Shown here: positions 16,307-26,121 of the stretch, piece after piece
Layout: the number at the start of each line of letters is the position of its first letter
How positions within the stretch are numbered: the stretch's first letter is position 1
From: Streptomyces hygroscopicus
GTDB taxonomy: Bacteria > Actinomycetota > Actinomycetes > Streptomycetales > Streptomycetaceae
Direction of reading: 5' to 3'
Assembly (NCBI GenBank): GCA_002021875.1
Contig: CP018627.1
Span: 9,548,001 to 9,612,000 of the forward strand
Length of the DNA stretch: 64,000 nucleotides
Position numbers and translations under genes: made by a program
The notes under the pieces: model-generated
Database searches by the model: none
The model's input: the letters and a program-made list of their open reading frames with translations, nothing else
Told to the model about the DNA's origin: nothing

Positions 16307-19201
16307 GTGACGGTGACAGCGCAGGATGCGGAACGTCTCGACGCGGCGGCGGTGACCGAGGCCCTTGCGCTGGGTGACTGCGGTGAGGTGCGCGGTGATG
16401 CCGGACATCGGGCTCAGTACTCGGCCGATGCCTCCAACTACCGCCGGATTCCGCTCGCCGTGGTTCTCCCTCGCGAACGACGGCACGTGCTCAACACCCT
16501 CGCCGTGTGCCGCCGCCTGGGCGTGCCGATCACTTCACGTGGCGCCGGCACCAGCACCTCGGGCCAGGCGGTCGGCTCCGGTGTGGTCCTGGACTTCTCC
16601 CGCTACTTCAACCGCCTTCTCACGCTGGATCCCCTCGCGCGTACGGCGACGGCGCAGCCCGGCATCGTCCTGGACGACCTGCAACGGGCGGCCGGCGAAC
16701 ACGGACTGCTCTTCGGAGCGGACCCCTCCACCCACAGCCGCTGCACCCTCGGCGGCATGATCGGCAACAACGCGTGCGGCTCGCACTCCGTCGCCTGGGG
16801 ACGCACCGCGGAGAACGTACTGGAACTCGAAGTGGCCACCTACCGCGGCACCGTGCTGCGCGTCGGTGAGATGACCCGGGCGGAGATCGACGAAGCCGTC
16901 GCCGCCGGCGACGACCGCGGCGAACTCATCGCGGCCCTGCACCGGCTGGCCGAGCACAACCTGGCAAGCCTGCGTACCCAGTTGGGGCAGTTCCCCCGAC
17001 AGGTCTCGGGTTACGCGCTCGAACATCTGCTGCCGGAGCGGCGCTTCAACCTCGCCCGGGCGCTGGTCGGCAGCGAAGGCACCCTCGCCGTCGTCCTCTC
17101 CGCCACCGTCCGCCTCGTGACCCCTCCGCCGGCCCGGGCCCTGGTCGTGCTCGGCTACCGCGACGCCTGCGCCGCTGCCGACGCCGTCCCCGCCCTCCGC
17201 GAGCACCAACTGCTCGCGCTGGAAGGGCTCGACCGGAACCTGACCGACATCGTCACCGGGGCCGAGGCCCGTAAGGCGATCGACTCCCTGCCCCGCACGC
17301 GGGCGTGGCTGTTCGCGGAACTCGGCGGGCAGGAGGACGAACTCCCCGCACTGGCCGAAGAACTCACCGCTGCGGCCGCCCGGACCGAGGGGTTCACCGG
17401 ACACGAGATCGTCACCGATCCCGTACGGGCCCGGCAGCTCTGGCGCATCCGGGAAGACGGAGCGGGGCTGGCCACCCGTCTGCCCGACGGGTCCGAGGCA
17501 TGGCCCGGCTGGGAGGACGCGGCCGTTCCGCCCGCCCAACTCGGCTCCTACCTGCGGCAGTTCAACGGCCTGCTCGCCCGTCACCAGCTACACGGCGCCG
17601 TCTACGGGCACTTCGGCGAGGGCTGCCTGCACGTGCGCATCGACTTCGACTTCACCACCGACCACGGCACCGTCGTCTTCCGTGCCTTCGTCACCGAAGC
17701 GGCCGAACTCGCGGCCGCACACGGCGGCTCCCTTTCGGGAGAACACGGCGACGGCCAGGCGCGCTCCGAGCTGCTGCCGCTGATGTACGGCCCGGCGGTC
17801 ATCTCCCTGTTCGAGCAGTTCAAGGGTGTCTGGGACCCCGACAACGGACTGAACCCCGGGATGATCGTCGATCCACTGCCGATCGATGGCAACCTGCGGG
17901 TCAGCCCGACACGCACCCCCCTCCCTCTGACCACGGTCTTCCCGTTCCCTGCCGACGACGGCGACTTCGCCAAGGCCACCCGCCGCTGTGTCGGCGTCGG
18001 CAAGTGCCGTACGACCACCCCTCGCGGTGACGTCATGTGCCCCAGCTACCGCGTCACTCGGGACGAGAAGGACTCCACCCGGGGTCGCGCCCGCCTGCTG
18101 TACGAAATGACCCAGGGCGAGGTCATCACCGACGGATGGCGGTCGACCGAGGTACGCGACGCGCTCGACCTGTGCCTGTCGTGCAGGGGCTGCAGCACCG
18201 ACTGTCCGGTCGGCGTCGACATGGCCACGTACAAGTCCGAGTTCCTGCACCATCACTACCAGGGGCGGTTGCGGCCGGCCTCGCACTACAGCATGGGCTG
18301 GCTGCCGCTGTGGTCCCGACTCGCCGCCCGTGTTCCGCGCCTGGTCAACGCGGTCACAGCGTCCCGCCTGGCGCCCGCGATCAAGCGATGGGGTGGCATC
18401 GCCGCAGAGCGCGAGGTCCCCCGATTCGCCGACCGCACCTTCCTCACCTGGTTCCGCGCGCGCACCGCGGAGGCCGACGGACACCGGGGCCCGGTCATGC
18501 TGTGGGTCGACTCGTTCAACAACCACTTCACGCCCGACGTCCTCAAGGCGGGCGTGGCCGTTCTCGAGCACGCCGGATACCGGGTCCAGGTCCCGGACGG
18601 CATCCAGTGCTGCGGACTCACCTGGATCACCACCGGACAGCTGCGCATCGCCCGCCGCATCGCCGGGCGCACCGTCGCCGCGCTCGCCCCGGCCACCCGC
18701 GCCGGAGTGCCGGTCGTGGGCCTGGAGCCCAGCTGTACCGCGGCGTTGAAGACCGACCTGCCCGAACTCCTGGACGGCGACACCGACGCACAGGCGCTCG
18801 CCCGGTCCACCGTCACTCTCGCCGAACTCCTCCACCGCACACCAGACTGGCGGCCTCCGCAGGTGGACGCCCGCTCGATCAGCCAGACCCACTGCCACCA
18901 GCACGCCACCGGCGGCTTCAGCGCCGACAGCGCGCTACTGGAAGCCATGGGCGTCGACAACAGCGCGCTGAACTCCGGCTGTTGCGGCCTGGCGGGAAAC
19001 TTCGGCTTCGAACGCGGCCACTACGACGTGTCCGTGGCCGCCGGAGAGCAGGTGCTGCTGCCCGCGGTACGCGCGGCGGCCATGGACACCGTGGTCCTGG
19101 CCGACGGCTTCAGCTGCCGCACCCAGATCACCCAACAGACCGACCGCAGCGGCACCCACCTCGCCGAGCTCATCGCCCGTGCCCTGCCTCCGCAGTCCTG
19201 A
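16307..19201 (+). CDS. YdiJ-type D-2-hydroxyglutarate dehydrogenase (FAD + Fe-S)
   Basis: A GTG at 16307 with AAGGAG eight bases upstream gives 964 residues. The order is an FAD-binding PCMH domain (TSRGAGTSTSGQAVGSG and TLGGMIGNNACGSHS), the FAD-oxidase C domain (with HLHG-like YGHFGEGCLHVRIDFD and LSGEHGDGQARSELL), a 4Fe-4S segment (CLSCRGCSTDCPVGVDMATY), and CCG domains (IQCCGLTWITTGQ and NSGCCGLAGNFGFERGH). This is the large FAD/Fe-S family of E. coli YdiJ, which oxidises D-2-hydroxyglutarate to 2-oxoglutarate and passes electrons to the membrane chain. The HglS-type gene 5 kb away makes exactly this substrate, which strengthens the assignment over D-lactate dehydrogenase. Confidence 0.85.
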   Translation: MTVTAQDAERLDAAAVTEALALGDCGEVRGDAGHRAQYSADASNYRRIPLAVVLPRERRHVLNTLAVCRRLGVPITSRGAGTSTSGQAVGSGVVLDFSRYFNRLLTLDPLARTATAQPGIVLDDLQRAAGEHGLLFGADPSTHSRCTLGGMIGNNACGSHSVAWGRTAENVLELEVATYRGTVLRVGEMTRAEIDEAVAAGDDRGELIAALHRLAEHNLASLRTQLGQFPRQVSGYALEHLLPERRFNLARALVGSEGTLAVVLSATVRLVTPPPARALVVLGYRDACAAADAVPALREHQLLALEGLDRNLTDIVTGAEARKAIDSLPRTRAWLFAELGGQEDELPALAEELTAAAARTEGFTGHEIVTDPVRARQLWRIREDGAGLATRLPDGSEAWPGWEDAAVPPAQLGSYLRQFNGLLARHQLHGAVYGHFGEGCLHVRIDFDFTTDHGTVVFRAFVTEAAELAAAHGGSLSGEHGDGQARSELLPLMYGPAVISLFEQFKGVWDPDNGLNPGMIVDPLPIDGNLRVSPTRTPLPLTTVFPFPADDGDFAKATRRCVGVGKCRTTTPRGDVMCPSYRVTRDEKDSTRGRARLLYEMTQGEVITDGWRSTEVRDALDLCLSCRGCSTDCPVGVDMATYKSEFLHHHYQGRLRPASHYSMGWLPLWSRLAARVPRLVNAVTASRLAPAIKRWGGIAAEREVPRFADRTFLTWFRARTAEADGHRGPVMLWVDSFNNHFTPDVLKAGVAVLEHAGYRVQVPDGIQCCGLTWITTGQLRIARRIAGRTVAALAPATRAGVPVVGLEPSCTAALKTDLPELLDGDTDAQALARSTVTLAELLHRTPDWRPPQVDARSISQTHCHQHATGGFSADSALLEAMGVDNSALNSGCCGLAGNFGFERGHYDVSVAAGEQVLLPAVRAAAMDTVVLADGFSCRTQITQQTDRSGTHLAELIARALPPQS

Positions 19202-19274
19202 TCCGCTGCCCCACCGACTCTTCTCCCCATAGCCGGTTCACCACCGTCTTCGCCACCAGACAAGGACTCACACC

Positions 19275-20420
19275 GTGACTGACGCACTCTCCCTCGTCGA
19301 CGACTGGGGCCCCGAGAAGATCGTCGTCGTCTCCCACCAGCGCACCAAAATGAAGGGTGTGCTCGTCATTGACAACACCGCCCGTGGTGTCGGCAAGGGG
19401 GGCACGCGCATGAGCCCGTATGTCACCGTCGGGGAAATCGCCCGCCTGGCCCGCGTCATGACCTGGAAGTGGGCCGGTGTCGACCTGTTCTACGGAGGTG
19501 CCAAGGCCGGCATCGTCGCGGACCCCGACTCCCCGGACAAGGAAGCGATCCTCCGCGCCTTCGCCCGTGCCCTGTCCAACGAGGTGCCCCGCGAGTACGT
19601 CATGGGCCTCGACATGGGCCTGACCGAGGACGACGCCGCCATCATCCAGGACGAACTCGGCGATCGCGGCGCGGCCGTGGGTACGCCGGACCACCTCGGG
19701 GGAGTCGCCTATGACAGGCTCGGAGTCACCGGATACGGCGTCGCCGAAGCCGCGGATGCCGCAGCTCAGCACCTCCGACGGCCGCTGACCGGCTCTCGCG
19801 TGGCGATCCAGGGGTTCGGCGCCGTCGGTCGTGCCGCCGCCGTACGGTTCGCCGAACTCGGCGCCACTGTCGTCGCCGTGTCAACCGCCCGGGGAGCTCT
19901 CCACGATCCCGCCGGCCTTGACGTGAACGCACTACAGGCCGCCCGGGACGAGCACGGCGACGACTTTGTCACCCGCCACTCCCAGGGCTCCGTCATCCAG
20001 CCCGGCCAGGAACTCACCGTCGAGTGCGACATTCTGGTACCGGCCGCCCTGCAGGACGTCATCGACGAGACTGTCGCGCACCAGATCAAGGCCGAGCTCG
20101 TCGTGGAGGGCGCCAACCTGCCCACCTCCGAGCAGGCCCAGGCCGTCCTCGCCGGACGCGGGATAACCGTCCTGCCCGACTTCGTCGCCAATGCCGGCGG
20201 AGTCGTCGCTGCCGCGTACGCCATGGACGCGCGGTACTCCGGATTCCGCCCCGACACATCCACCATCTTCGAAACGATCTCCCAACGGCTGCGCGCCAAT
20301 GCCGTCACCGTCCTCGAAGAAGCCCGTCGCCGCGCGGCCACCCCGCACATCGCGGGCCGCGGCCTGGCCGAAGAACGTGTCCGCGCCGCTATGCGGAGCA
20401 AGGGGCGGTCAGTCCAGTAG
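19275..20420 (+). CDS. Glu/Leu/Phe/Val dehydrogenase-family amino acid dehydrogenase
   Basis: This 381-residue enzyme (GTG start at 19275, 73 bases after the previous gene) has the dimerisation/catalytic domain with both active lysines in MTWKWAGVDLFYGGAKAGI and the Asp in GLDMGLTEDD, then a Rossmann domain with VAIQGFGAVGRAAAVRFAEL. The family does reversible NAD(P)-linked oxidative deamination of amino acids. The catalytic loop reads GGAKAG where glutamate dehydrogenases usually have GGAKGG. The pathway around it lacks an aminotransferase for 2-aminoadipate, so deamination of 2-aminoadipate to 2-oxoadipate is an attractive guess. Glutamate turnover is the conservative alternative. Confidence 0.82.
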   Translation: MTDALSLVDDWGPEKIVVVSHQRTKMKGVLVIDNTARGVGKGGTRMSPYVTVGEIARLARVMTWKWAGVDLFYGGAKAGIVADPDSPDKEAILRAFARALSNEVPREYVMGLDMGLTEDDAAIIQDELGDRGAAVGTPDHLGGVAYDRLGVTGYGVAEAADAAAQHLRRPLTGSRVAIQGFGAVGRAAAVRFAELGATVVAVSTARGALHDPAGLDVNALQAARDEHGDDFVTRHSQGSVIQPGQELTVECDILVPAALQDVIDETVAHQIKAELVVEGANLPTSEQAQAVLAGRGITVLPDFVANAGGVVAAAYAMDARYSGFRPDTSTIFETISQRLRANAVTVLEEARRRAATPHIAGRGLAEERVRAAMRSKGRSVQ

Positions 20421-20816
20421 CCGACTGGGACTCATCAGCTCCGGAGGGCTGGCCACGCCTGCTCGTCCCCCTGGGCTACAGGCACTGACCTGCACAAACG
20501 GAGCCTCCTTCGCCACCGTCGCCGGTGGACCGTCGTCGCTCGTTCCTCGGGCACGTGAAGAACGCGCTGCCACGAACTCGCTCGCGCCGAAGGGCCCGCA
20601 CCGCCGGTGGCGGCGCGCGGGGCCGGTCCCCGGACACGTTGTCGGGCGGGGGCGACGGTCAACCGCCCCGAAAACGGTGAGTGGTACTCAAGGAACCGGT
20701 CGGGGGGCGATTCGGGTTGCCCGCTGCCCTGCGATGGCTCGCGGCCGCGGCGGGATCAACGCATTCCGCTCACCGCGTTCGTCCGTTGACACCTGGGCCC
20801 CACTCCGCAGGTGAGC
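20421..20816. other. Intergenic region between convergent genes
   Basis: About 400 bases with no convincing gene. The open frames crossing it are short, rich in Arg/Pro/Gly, and lack ribosome sites or family resemblance. No tRNA-like folding or repeat stood out. It ends in the terminator at 20817. Confidence 0.4.
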
Positions 20817-20837
20817 GCCGGCGCGGGTCGCGCCGGC
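20817..20837 (-). terminator. Terminator hairpin for the LysR at 20868
   Basis: Perfect 9-base arms GCCGGCGCG and CGCGCCGGC with a 3-base loop. It lies 30 bases past the stop of the minus-strand LysR gene. There is no U-tract, as is usual in Streptomyces. Confidence 0.6.
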
Positions 20838-20867
20838 GGCCGTACGACGTCAGGCGCACGCTCTCGC

Positions 20868-21809
20868 TCACACCGCTGTGTCCAGCGACTCCCGGATCCG
20901 GGCCGCGGCCGTCCGCAGGTGGCGCAGGGCGAACTGGGCGGTCGACGTCGGGACTCGGCCGACGGGTACGGTCACCCCGACCGTCTGGCCGACCATCTCC
21001 AGCGCGGTGGGCAGGAGCGCCAGCTGGTCGTCCTGCTGTGCGACGAGCTGTGGCAGCGCCGCCACCATGTGGGTCTCCCGCAGCAAGGTGCGCAGGGTCA
21101 GGATCGACGTGCACTCCACCCTGTTCTCGGGCAGCGACAGCCCTCGCCGCCACAAGGCGTCCTCCAGTTCGTGACGCAACGCCGTCTGTGTCACCGGCAC
21201 CACCCATGGGTAGTCCAGCAGGTCCTCCAGAGCCGGTGCGCCGCGGGACAGCACCGGGTGGCCGACGCCGGTGACCAGCCGGATCGGTTCCTGGTAGAGC
21301 GTGTGCTGCCGCAGCCGGGACTCCTCCGTCGGCACCAGCCTGCCCAGGGTGAAGTCCAGCCGCCCGGCCAGCAGGTCCTGGGTCAGCAGGTCGGGCGTGG
21401 CCTCCCGCACGACCACCGTCAGGCGGGGACGCTCCGCCTTGAGCGCGGCGATGGCCCGGGGAAGCAGCACGTTGGTCCCGGCCAGGTGTGTGCCGATGGT
21501 CACCGTGCCCGCCGTACCGGCGGACAGTTCGGTCATGTGCCGCCCGGCTTGGCGCAGCTCGGCGACCACGGTCCGGGCGTGGTCGAGGAAGGCGCGTCCG
21601 TGCGGTGTCGGCGTCATGCCGCGCGGGCCCCGTTCGAAGAGCTCCACCCCCAGCAGCGACTCCAGCTCGCGCAGGCCGCGGGTGAGCACAGGCTGCGTCA
21701 TGTGCAGCTGCTCCGCGGCGCGCATCAGGCTGCCCTGGTCGTCGATCGCGGTGAGCATGACGAGGTGGCGCAGCTTCAGCCTCCCCTTGAGCAGGTCGTC
21801 GGGCTGCAT
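20868..21809 (-). CDS. LysR-family regulator of the 3-hydroxyanthranilate operon
   Basis: The ATG at 21809, with AGGAAG six bases upstream, gives 313 residues. The N-terminus LKLRHLVMLTAIDDQGSLMR and AAEQLHMTQPVLTRGLRELE is the helix-turn-helix of the GbpR/PcaQ-like branch of LysR proteins, many of which control aromatic-acid or sugar catabolism. The effector domain starts at GTVTIGTHLAGTNVLLPRAI. It is divergent from the catabolic operon beginning at 21959, and a perfect TATGTC-N5-GACATA dyad lies between them. The likely effector is 3-hydroxyanthranilate or a ring-cleavage product (inference). Confidence 0.85.
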   Translation of the reverse strand: MQPDDLLKGRLKLRHLVMLTAIDDQGSLMRAAEQLHMTQPVLTRGLRELESLLGVELFERGPRGMTPTPHGRAFLDHARTVVAELRQAGRHMTELSAGTAGTVTIGTHLAGTNVLLPRAIAALKAERPRLTVVVREATPDLLTQDLLAGRLDFTLGRLVPTEESRLRQHTLYQEPIRLVTGVGHPVLSRGAPALEDLLDYPWVVPVTQTALRHELEDALWRRGLSLPENRVECTSILTLRTLLRETHMVAALPQLVAQQDDQLALLPTALEMVGQTVGVTVPVGRVPTSTAQFALRHLRTAAARIRESLDTAV

Positions 21810-21840
21810 ATGTGTCTTCCTCGCCCTCGTCACCAGCAGC

Positions 21841-21857
21841 TATGTCGGTCGGACATA
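21841..21857. promoter_or_regulatory. LysR operator-like dyad upstream of the catabolic operon
   Basis: TATGTC-GGTCG-GACATA is a perfect 6-base inverted repeat with a 5-base centre, containing the T-N11-A form typical of LysR sites. It sits 32 bases before the LysR start and about 100 bases before the first catabolic gene, so it is well placed to bind the divergent regulator. Confidence 0.65.
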
Positions 21858-21958
21858 TCTCCGAACCGAATAGGCATTATCCAGGCATGCCGCGTTCCCG
21901 CAATGCTCTGTTCACCGGAAGGCGCAGCCGACGGCGAACGCTTGGAGGTCATCGGCAC

Positions 21959-23443
21959 ATGAACGACGTACAGCCCGCACCCCGGCAGGGGCAGGGGCCC
22001 GCGCACTATGTCGGCGGACGGTTCGACGACTCGGGAGCCCGCTTCCCGCTCGTGTCACCGGCCGACGGAACAGTGATCGGCTCCGTCCCGGAGGCCGATT
22101 CCCTTACGGTCGACCGCGCTGTCCGCGCGGCACGTGAGGCTCTCGCCGGCCCGTGGGGCGACACCACGGCCGAGGAGCGGTGCGCCGTGCTGCGTCGTAT
22201 CGCCGACGGCATGGAGGCCCGTTTCGAGGAGTTCGTCGCCGCCGAGGTCGCCGACACCGGCAAGCCCGCCTCACTCGCCCGCAGCGTCGACATCCCTCGC
22301 GGCATCGCCAACTTCCGCGCCTACGCCGACCTGGCTTGGGGCCGCGCCGAGCAGTCGTTCGCCACGCCGACCCCGGACGGCGCGGGCGCCCTGAACTACA
22401 CGGTGCGCCGCCCCCTCGGCGTGGTCGCCGTGGTCTCGCCGTGGAATCTTCCGCTGCTGCTGCTGACCTGGAAGGTCGCCCCCGCGCTCGCGGCGGGCAA
22501 CGCGGTCGTCGCCAAGCCCTCCGAGCTCACCCCCTCCACCGCCACCCTGCTGGCCGAGGTCATGGATGAGGCCGGCGTCCCCGCGGGTGCCTTCAACCTG
22601 GTCCACGGCTTCGGCGAGAACAGCGCGGGCGCCTTCCTGACCGCCCACTGCGACGTGGACGCGGTCGCCTTCACCGGTGAGTCCGCCACCGGTACCGCCA
22701 TCATGCGGGCCACCGCCGAACGCCTCGCCCCCGTCTCTTTCGAACTCGGCGGAAAGAACGCCGGTATCGTCTTCGCCGACGCGGACTTCGAGGCCGCCGT
22801 CGAAGGGACGGTCCGCTCCTCCTTCACCAATGCCGGCCAGGTCTGTCTGTGTACGGAGCGGGTCTACGTCGAACGCGGCATCTATGACGACTTCGTCCAG
22901 GCGGTCGCCGAGCGTACCCGTGAGCTGCGCCTGGGCCTGCCCTACGAGGACGACACCCAGATGGGCCCGCTGGTCTCCGCGCTCCACCGGGACAAGGTCC
23001 TCGGCTACTTTCGCCTCGCCAAGGAGGAGGGCGCGAGGATCCATGCCGGCGGCGGCGTGCCGGCCTTCGGCGACGAACGCGACGGCGGCTTCTTCGTGGA
23101 GCCCACCGTGTTCACCGGCCTCGGCCAGGACGCTCGCGTGGTCCGCGAGGAGATCTTCGGCCCGGTCTGCCACATCGCACCCTTCGACGACGAGGCCGAG
23201 GCCGTACGCCTGGCCAACGACAGCCCCTACGGGCTCGCCGCCACCGTGTGGACAACCTCGCTCTCCCGCGCCCACCGCGTAGCGCCCCGCCTGCACTCCG
23301 GAGTCGTCTGGGTGAACTGCTGGAACCTGCGTGACCTCAGGACCCCCTTCGGCGGTGTCAAGGCGTCCGGCATCGGCCGCGAGGGCGGCGAGCACTCCCT
23401 CGACTTCTTCTCCGAGCCCGTGAATGTGTGTGTGAAGCTCTGA
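21959..23443 (+). CDS. 2-aminomuconic 6-semialdehyde dehydrogenase
   Basis: The ATG at 21959 has GGAGG ten bases upstream; 494 residues. This aldehyde dehydrogenase belongs to the 2-hydroxymuconic/2-aminomuconic semialdehyde branch. It has [20 protein letters not shown] with the oxyanion Asn, [17 protein letters not shown] with the general base, the nucleophilic Cys in [14 protein letters not shown], and the C-terminal [20 protein letters not shown], a wording typical of AmnC/NbaE/DmpC enzymes. It oxidises 2-aminomuconate semialdehyde with NAD. It is the first gene of an operon whose other members do the remaining steps from 3-hydroxyanthranilate; the next gene overlaps its stop. Confidence 0.9.
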   Translation: MNDVQPAPRQGQGPAHYVGGRFDDSGARFPLVSPADGTVIGSVPEADSLTVDRAVRAAREALAGPWGDTTAEERCAVLRRIADGMEARFEEFVAAEVADTGKPASLARSVDIPRGIANFRAYADLAWGRAEQSFATPTPDGAGALNYTVRRPLGVVAVVSPWNLPLLLLTWKVAPALAAGNAVVAKPSELTPSTATLLAEVMDEAGVPAGAFNLVHGFGENSAGAFLTAHCDVDAVAFTGESATGTAIMRATAERLAPVSFELGGKNAGIVFADADFEAAVEGTVRSSFTNAGQVCLCTERVYVERGIYDDFVQAVAERTRELRLGLPYEDDTQMGPLVSALHRDKVLGYFRLAKEEGARIHAGGGVPAFGDERDGGFFVEPTVFTGLGQDARVVREEIFGPVCHIAPFDDEAEAVRLANDSPYGLAATVWTTSLSRAHRVAPRLHSGVVWVNCWNLRDLRTPFGGVKASGIGREGGEHSLDFFSEPVNVCVKL

Positions 23444-24249
23444 TGACCGCCGAGAACACGAGGGCCGACGCGGTGCGGGCGGCGGCCGATCGCCTCGCCG
23501 GCGCCCATGCCGACGGCGTTCCCGTCGAACCGGTACGCGACCTCGTCGCCGACGTCGACGCCGCCTATCAGGTGCAGGAGACGCTGACTCGCCGCCGGCT
23601 CGGCGAGGGCGGCCGTCTGGTGGGACGTAAAATCGGCCTCACCTCTACCGCCGTACAACGCCAACTTGGCGTGGATTCCCCCGACTTCGGGATGCTCTTC
23701 GCCGACATGGCGGTCCCCGACGGCGCCGAGATCCCGGCCGGCGCGGTGCTGCAGCCCAAGGCGGAGGCCGAGATCGCGCTCGTCCTCGGCTCCGACCTCA
23801 CGCACGAGCGGCACACCGTCGCCGACCTGTTCCGCGCGGTCGCCTACGTGGTCCCCGCCATCGAGGTCGTCGGCAGCCGCATCCGCGACTGGGACATCAC
23901 CCTCGCCGACACCGTCGCCGACAACGCCTCCTGCGGCAGGTACGTCCTCGGCGCCACGCCCACCCCGCTGGAGCGCGCCGGTGACCTGCGCACCGCCGGA
24001 ATGATCATGAACCGCCGGGGCGACCAGGTCTCCACCGGCACCGGGGCGGCCTGCCTCGGACACCCCCTGAACGCCGCCCTCTGGCTCGCTGACACCCTGG
24101 TGCGCCGCGGGCGCCCCCTGCTCGCGGGCGACACCGTGCTGACCGGCGCGCTCGGCCCGATGGTGCCGGTCACGGCCGGGGACGTTCTGGAAGCCCACAT
24201 CGAGGGGCTCGGCAGCGTACGCGCCGCCTTCGCCCGGGAGGAGAGCTGA
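23443..24249 (+). CDS. 2-oxopent-4-enoate (2-keto-4-pentenoate) hydratase
   Basis: This 268-residue protein starts at an ATG that shares one base with the preceding stop (TGATG), indicating translational coupling. It belongs to the FAH-fold hydratase/decarboxylase family. [20 protein letters not shown] and the next residues [10 protein letters not shown] match the MhpD/DmpE hydratase signature, and [14 protein letters not shown] contains the metal-binding Glu pair (E-x-E). It adds water to 2-oxopent-4-enoate to give 4-hydroxy-2-oxovalerate. The next gene is its usual partner decarboxylase, with which it forms a complex in related pathways. Telling hydratase from decarboxylase rests on the LTS-x-x-VQ-x-x-L/DFG pattern. 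Confidence 0.85.
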   Translation: MTAENTRADAVRAAADRLAGAHADGVPVEPVRDLVADVDAAYQVQETLTRRRLGEGGRLVGRKIGLTSTAVQRQLGVDSPDFGMLFADMAVPDGAEIPAGAVLQPKAEAEIALVLGSDLTHERHTVADLFRAVAYVVPAIEVVGSRIRDWDITLADTVADNASCGRYVLGATPTPLERAGDLRTAGMIMNRRGDQVSTGTGAACLGHPLNAALWLADTLVRRGRPLLAGDTVLTGALGPMVPVTAGDVLEAHIEGLGSVRAAFAREES

Positions 24250-25055
24250 TGAGCGCCGTGACACCGGACGTGGCCGCCCTGGCGCGCACTCTTGACGACG
24301 CGGCCCTGCGGGCGCGTGCCGTCCCCCGCCTGACCGACACGGCCGGCCTCGACGTCGAGGCCGGGTACGCCGTGCAGCGGGCCCTGGTCGAGCGGCGGTT
24401 GGCCCGCGGCGAGCGAATGGCCGGCATCAAGCTCGGTTTCACCAGCAGGGCCAAGATGCGCCAGATGGGTGTGGACGATCTGATCTGGGGCCGGCTCACC
24501 GACGCCATGCGTTTCACCGACGGTGCCACCGCCGGTCTGGACCGGTGCGTCCACCCGCGCATCGAGCCGGAGATCGCCTTCCTGCTCGGCAGGCCGGTCA
24601 CCGGCGACATCTCCGGCGAGGAGGCGGCCGCCGCCGTGACGGCCGTGGCACCCGCGTACGAGATCATCGACTCCCGCTACGAGGGGTTCCGCTTCTCCCT
24701 GCCGGACGTCGTCGCGGACAACTCCTCCTCCTCGGGCTTCGGCGTCGGACCCTGGCGCGATGTGCGCTCCTTCGACCTGGTGACCGGGCTCGCCAATCTC
24801 GGCATGACCCTCGAGGTCGACGGACGCGCCGTCGAGACCGGCAGTTCCGCCGCCATCCTCGGCCACCCGCTGCGCTCGATCACCGCTGCCGCCCGGCTCG
24901 CCGCGGACGCCGGCCTCGTGCTGGAGAAGGGCTGGGTGGTGCTCGCCGGAGCCGCCACCGCCGCCGTGCCCTTGGAAGCAGGCCGGTACGTGAGGGTGAA
25001 CGTGGGGCGACTGGGATCTGTCGACATCACCACCGAGGGGGAGCAGGGCCGATGA
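24249..25055 (+). CDS. 4-oxalocrotonate decarboxylase
   Basis: This 268-residue protein is paralogous to the hydratase before it and coupled to it by an overlapping TGATG. The motif [20 protein letters not shown] is the decarboxylase version (DmpH/Nba[16 protein letters not shown]), followed by IWGRLTDAM. The metal-binding Glu residues are in [13 protein letters not shown]. It decarboxylates 2-oxohex-3-enedioate (4-oxalocrotonate) to 2-oxopent-4-enoate, which goes straight to the hydratase. It overlaps the deaminase gene downstream by four bases. Confidence 0.88.
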   Translation: MSAVTPDVAALARTLDDAALRARAVPRLTDTAGLDVEAGYAVQRALVERRLARGERMAGIKLGFTSRAKMRQMGVDDLIWGRLTDAMRFTDGATAGLDRCVHPRIEPEIAFLLGRPVTGDISGEEAAAAVTAVAPAYEIIDSRYEGFRFSLPDVVADNSSSSGFGVGPWRDVRSFDLVTGLANLGMTLEVDGRAVETGSSAAILGHPLRSITAAARLAADAGLVLEKGWVVLAGAATAAVPLEAGRYVRVNVGRLGSVDITTEGEQGR

Positions 25056-25501
25056 GCGAGCAGAACACCGCGTCCACCGGCGCCATCACCGTGACCGGCA
25101 AGGCCCGCCCCCGCGGACGCTTCCCGCATGTGCGCCGCGCCGGAGACTTCGTCCATGTCTCCGGGACGAGCTCACGCCGCCCGGACAACACCTTCGTCGG
25201 CGTCGAGGTCGACGAACTCGGCACCGCCCGACTGGACATCGCCGCCCAGACCCGCGCGGTCATCGAGAACATCGGCGATCTCCTCGAAGCCGCCGGCGCG
25301 AACCTCGCCGACGTGGTCGACGTGACCACGTACCTCGTCAATATGAACGACTTCGGCGGCTACAACGAGGTCTACGCCGAGTTCTTCGACGAGAACGGCC
25401 CCACTCGCACCACCGTGGCCGTCCACCAGCTTCCCCACCCCCACCTCCTCATCGAGATCTCCTGCGTTGCGTACCTGCCCCGCACCCGCACGGAAGGCTG
25501 A
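25052..25501 (+). CDS. 2-aminomuconate deaminase (RidA/YjgF fold)
   Basis: This 149-residue protein overlaps the previous stop (ATGA). It has the RidA fold with the signature [20 protein letters not shown] at the N-terminus, [20 protein letters not shown] in the middle and the end [16 protein letters not shown]; the extended [13 protein letters not shown] segment is shared with AmnD/NbaF 2-aminomuconate deaminases rather than with generic RidA, which has a shorter N-terminus and an Arg in the IEIExxA region. It would release ammonia from 2-aminomuconate, giving 4-oxalocrotonate. The flanking genes support this. Confidence 0.88.
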   Translation: MSEQNTASTGAITVTGKARPRGRFPHVRRAGDFVHVSGTSSRRPDNTFVGVEVDELGTARLDIAAQTRAVIENIGDLLEAAGANLADVVDVTTYLVNMNDFGGYNEVYAEFFDENGPTRTTVAVHQLPHPHLLIEISCVAYLPRTRTEG

Positions 25502-26080
<579 letters not shown>

Positions 26081-26121
26081 CCACCGCCCCCCGCCTTGTA
26101 TTGAGACTGAACGGAGCACCA

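Noticed and set aside
20435..20800. Possible small genes or an RNA gene in the gap after the Glu/Leu dehydrogenase
   Set aside because: No start with ribosome site, no conserved-looking sequence, and no cloverleaf or other clear RNA fold could be seen by eye.
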